Notes under the pieces: generated by a model
Told to the model about the DNA's origin: nothing
Database searches by the model: none
The model's input: the letters and a program-made list of their open reading frames with translations, nothing else
NCBI GenBank assembly: GCA_015057525.1
Contig: SVEE01000008.1
Location: forward strand, 1 to 64,000
Origin: Lachnospiraceae bacterium
GTDB lineage: Bacteria > Bacillota > Clostridia > Lachnospirales > Lachnospiraceae
Length of the DNA stretch: 64,000 nucleotides
Reading direction: 5' to 3'
Part shown: positions 61,341 to 64,000 of the stretch, piece by piece
Numbering within the stretch: the first letter of the stretch is position 1
Layout: each line of letters opens with the position of its first letter
Made by a program: the position numbers and the translations under genes

Positions 61341-63032
61341 ATGAAGAATAAAATTGTAGAGTTAATCGAGAAAAATATAGAGGGGTTGTCAACAGAAGAC
61401 ATCGCAGGTCTTATTGAAATTCCACCAAAACCAGAAATGGGTGATTTCGCATTTCCATGTTTCAGACTAGCTAAGACAATGCGTAAAGCACCTCAAATGA
61501 TAGCCGCTGATATCAAGGAAGCTATCGGAAGTGTTGACTTCATAGATGATATTCAGGTACAGGGTGCATATCTTAATTTCTACATTAAGAAGGACACATT
61601 TGTTAAGTCTATGGTTGATGCTGCAATGGCTGATGATTTTGGTTCATCGACTATGGGTGACGGCCAGACAATTTGTATTGACTACTCATCTCCTAATGTT
61701 GCCAAGAACTTCCATGTTGGTCACCTTAGAACAACAATAATAGGAAACTCTCTTTACAAAATATTTACAAAGCTAGGTTACAAGGTTGAGAGAATTAATC
61801 ACTTAGGCGACTGGGGAACTCAGTTCGGTAAACTTATTGTAGCATACAAAGCATGGGGCGACGAGGAAACCGTTAAAAAGGATGGTGTTGCTGAACTTAT
61901 GAAATTGTATGTGAAGTTCCATGATGAAGCGGAGAAAAACCCTGAACTCAACGACGAGGCTAGAGCTTGGTTTGCTAAAATGGAACAAGGTGATGAAGAA
62001 GCACTTAAAATTTGGCAATGGTTTAAAGACATCAGTCTTATTGAATATAAGAGAACCTATGACTTATTAGGAATGGAGTTTGATCATTATTTAGGAGAAA
62101 GCTTCTATCGCGATAAGACTTCAGATATTGTTAAGAAAATAACTGACGCGAATCTACTTACTGAAAGTGAAGGTGCTAAGATAGTTGATTTAGAAGCATA
62201 TGATATGGCACCATGTCTTATCCTTAAGAATGACGGTAGTTCAATTTATGCAACAAGAGATTTAGCAGCTATCTTCTATCGTAAGGAAACACATAACTTT
62301 GTTAAATGTATTTATGTTACTGGACAAGAACAGAAATTACATTTTGCTCAGGTGTTCAAGGTGGTTGAGCTTTTAGGAAACGAATGGGCAAAAGATCAGT
62401 TAGTTCATATCCCATACGGCTTAGTAAGTCTTGAAGGTGCTAAGCTTTCAACAAGAAGTGGAAACATTATTTACGCAGAGGATATTCTTCTTGAGGCAAT
62501 TGCCAAGATTAAGGAAATAATTAACGAGAAAAACCCTGACCTTCCAGACAAGGATGAGACAGCCAAGAAAATCGGTGTTGGTGCTGTATTATTTAACGAT
62601 TTATATAATCAGAGAATTAAGGATGTTTCTTTCAAGTGGGAAAAGCTTCTTAACTTTGATGGAGAAACTGGACCTTATGTTCAGTATACTTATGCAAGAT
62701 GTGCAAGTATTCTCAGAAAGGTTGATGACTTTGTACCAGGCGAAGCAATCGACTACTCTCTCCTTACTAATCAGGAATCTATGGACTTATTAAAAGAAAT
62801 ATCTAGATTCCCTAAAATTGTTAAGGATGCTGCTGACAAATATGAGCCATCAGTTGTTGCAAGATTTTCAGTGGATGTAGCACAGGCATTTAACAAATTC
62901 TACAATGCAAATCGCATTAATGTAGAAGAAAAAGATGTACGTGACGCAAGAGTTACATTAGTGCACCTCACTAAGAAAACAATTAAGGATGCTTTACTTC
63001 TTTTGGGAATTGAATGTCCTGAACAAATGTAA
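61341..63032 (+). CDS. argS: Arginyl-tRNA synthetase
   Basis: SPNVAKNFHVGHLRTTIIGNSL, YTYARCASILRK. Confidence 0.95.
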   Translation: MKNKIVELIEKNIEGLSTEDIAGLIEIPPKPEMGDFAFPCFRLAKTMRKAPQMIAADIKEAIGSVDFIDDIQVQGAYLNFYIKKDTFVKSMVDAAMADDFGSSTMGDGQTICIDYSSPNVAKNFHVGHLRTTIIGNSLYKIFTKLGYKVERINHLGDWGTQFGKLIVAYKAWGDEETVKKDGVAELMKLYVKFHDEAEKNPELNDEARAWFAKMEQGDEEALKIWQWFKDISLIEYKRTYDLLGMEFDHYLGESFYRDKTSDIVKKITDANLLTESEGAKIVDLEAYDMAPCLILKNDGSSIYATRDLAAIFYRKETHNFVKCIYVTGQEQKLHFAQVFKVVELLGNEWAKDQLVHIPYGLVSLEGAKLSTRSGNIIYAEDILLEAIAKIKEIINEKNPDLPDKDETAKKIGVGAVLFNDLYNQRIKDVSFKWEKLLNFDGETGPYVQYTYARCASILRKVDDFVPGEAIDYSLLTNQESMDLLKEISRFPKIVKDAADKYEPSVVARFSVDVAQAFNKFYNANRINVEEKDVRDARVTLVHLTKKTIKDALLLLGIECPEQM

Positions 63033-63060
63033 AAATCAAAAAGACAAATCAACAAATACA

Positions 63061-63105
63061 AAAAGAAGAAATCACTTATATATTGGGTGATTTCTTCTTT
63101 TTTTG
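63061..63105 (+). terminator. Terminator after argS
   Basis: aaaaagaagaaatcacttatatattgggtgatttcttctttttttg. Confidence 0.85.
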
Positions 63106-63151
63106 TGTAAAAGTGTTTAAAATCCCTTGTTTTTTATGGTTTATACGCCAT

Positions 63152-63333
63152 TTATCCATAAGTTATCCACATATAAATGTTTGTGTTGTGAATAACCTAT
63201 ATTGTACTTGTAAACATAAAACTACAATATATATGGTTTTTTGACATAAATCCACAATCTTATACACAAGGTTAAAAAACTTATCAACAGATTTATTAAC
63301 ACTTTTGTGGATTATTCTAAAAAGTTATCCACA
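63152..63333. promoter_or_regulatory. DnaA-box cluster, candidate oriC component
   Basis: TTATCCACA at 63163 and 63325; near-matches TTATCCATA 63152, TTATTCACA (minus, 63187-63195), TTATACACA 63260, TTATCAACA 63281, TAATCCACA (minus, 63306-63314). Confidence 0.75.
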
Positions 63334-63341
63334 CCCTTCTA

Positions 63342-63357
63342 TGTTTCACGTGAAACA
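63342..63357. promoter_or_regulatory. parS site 1
   Basis: TGTTTCACGTGAAACA. Confidence 0.92.
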
Positions 63358-63494
63358 TCATACTTTAATCACATTGCATTCAGTTACAAGGAATCTGATT
63401 TTAATTATAATTTATACATATAAGTTATAATTTATTTTAACTAAATAATAATTGCATTTACTTATGAGGAAATATCTATCCTTTTTTACTGGCA

Positions 63495-63510
63495 TGTTTC
63501 ACGTGAAACA
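63495..63510. promoter_or_regulatory. parS site 2
   Basis: TGTTTCACGTGAAACA. Confidence 0.92.
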
Positions 63511-63757
63511 TATCTATACCACTTTGTCTTTAACACTAATTTGAATTTTTCTATCATAAATCGCTCAAATATATTCTTATATAATTTTAATTATGTAGAA
63601 AAATCAATCAAAAAAAGGTGCACAATCATTATTATATCCTTCGCAACAAGGAAATTCATCATTAAATATGGAAATAGTACACTTATTATCTTCTATATTT
63701 TACCTTGTTGGGCATGTTAATTCATTTCTACTTAAGAATATACCAACAAAAAGGATA

Positions 63758-63773
63758 TGTTTCACGTGAAACA
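63758..63773. promoter_or_regulatory. parS site 3
   Basis: TGTTTCACGTGAAACA inside a 28-bp palindrome 63752-63779. Confidence 0.92.
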
Positions 63774-63952
63774 TATCCTATCACATTATAAACAACATTA
63801 AATAATAATCTAACAAAGAACTTTTAGTTAAAATACATATCAGGCGTTGCAATTTCAAAACGCCACTAATTCATCACAACAACAAACAATATCTGTTGTT
63901 TCACTATTACAATTAGAACCATTACAACAGTTTTGACTTATAGATGTTTTAA

Positions 63953-63968
63953 TGTTTCACGTGAAACA
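63953..63968. promoter_or_regulatory. parS site 4
   Basis: TGTTTCACGTGAAACA. Confidence 0.92.
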
Positions 63969-64000
63969 TTCATATTTGATGCAAACCCCTGCAAAACCAG

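Noticed and set aside
63460-63950. Short cysteine-rich minus-strand frames (e.g. NIEDNKCTISIFNDEFPCCEGYNNDCAPFFD, SQNCCNGSNCNSETTDIVCCCDELVAF) between parS sites
   Set aside because: No ATG/RBS and interrupted by stops; could be a decayed gene, but the AT-rich non-coding context makes chance likely.

Overview
The window looks like a low-GC, spore-forming, probably flagellated Lachnospiraceae-like Firmicute chromosome segment. This is inferred from gene content, not from any database search. Most genes are ordinary housekeeping or sporulation genes (cysK, rdgB, pgi, murG, tadA, malQ, rsmA, murI, ddl, spoIIR, a gerA-type germination pair, ispE, sipL, trmB, argS), plus a large-type SRP RNA and one tRNA-Lys(CTT). 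The left end has two divergent surface-protein genes. The right end (63.1-64.0 kb) is a non-coding block with clustered DnaA-box-like 9-mers and four perfect parS 16-mers (TGTTTCACGTGAAACA), so the window abuts the replication origin/centromere region. Most genes to the left lie on the minus strand, which fits leftward leading-strand replication from there. The most unusual signal is a family of about 190-215 bp intergenic palindromic elements at 32300-32514, 38554-38768 and 38939-39128, with a solo end fragment at 57941-57970. They share a 128-129 bp core containing an invariant 23-mer (CTCTCAGGAATGCCTTCGAGCCT). The core helices show compensatory changes between copies, and the outer arms are different at each locus yet self-complementary within each copy. 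I do not recognise the family. Other leads are a [FeFe]-hydrogenase-like/MCP fusion, a GerAB-GerAC-like fusion, a flagellar-sigma-type promoter with a leader hairpin upstream of a small unknown protein, and an orphan promoter-mini-ORF-terminator unit near pgi.
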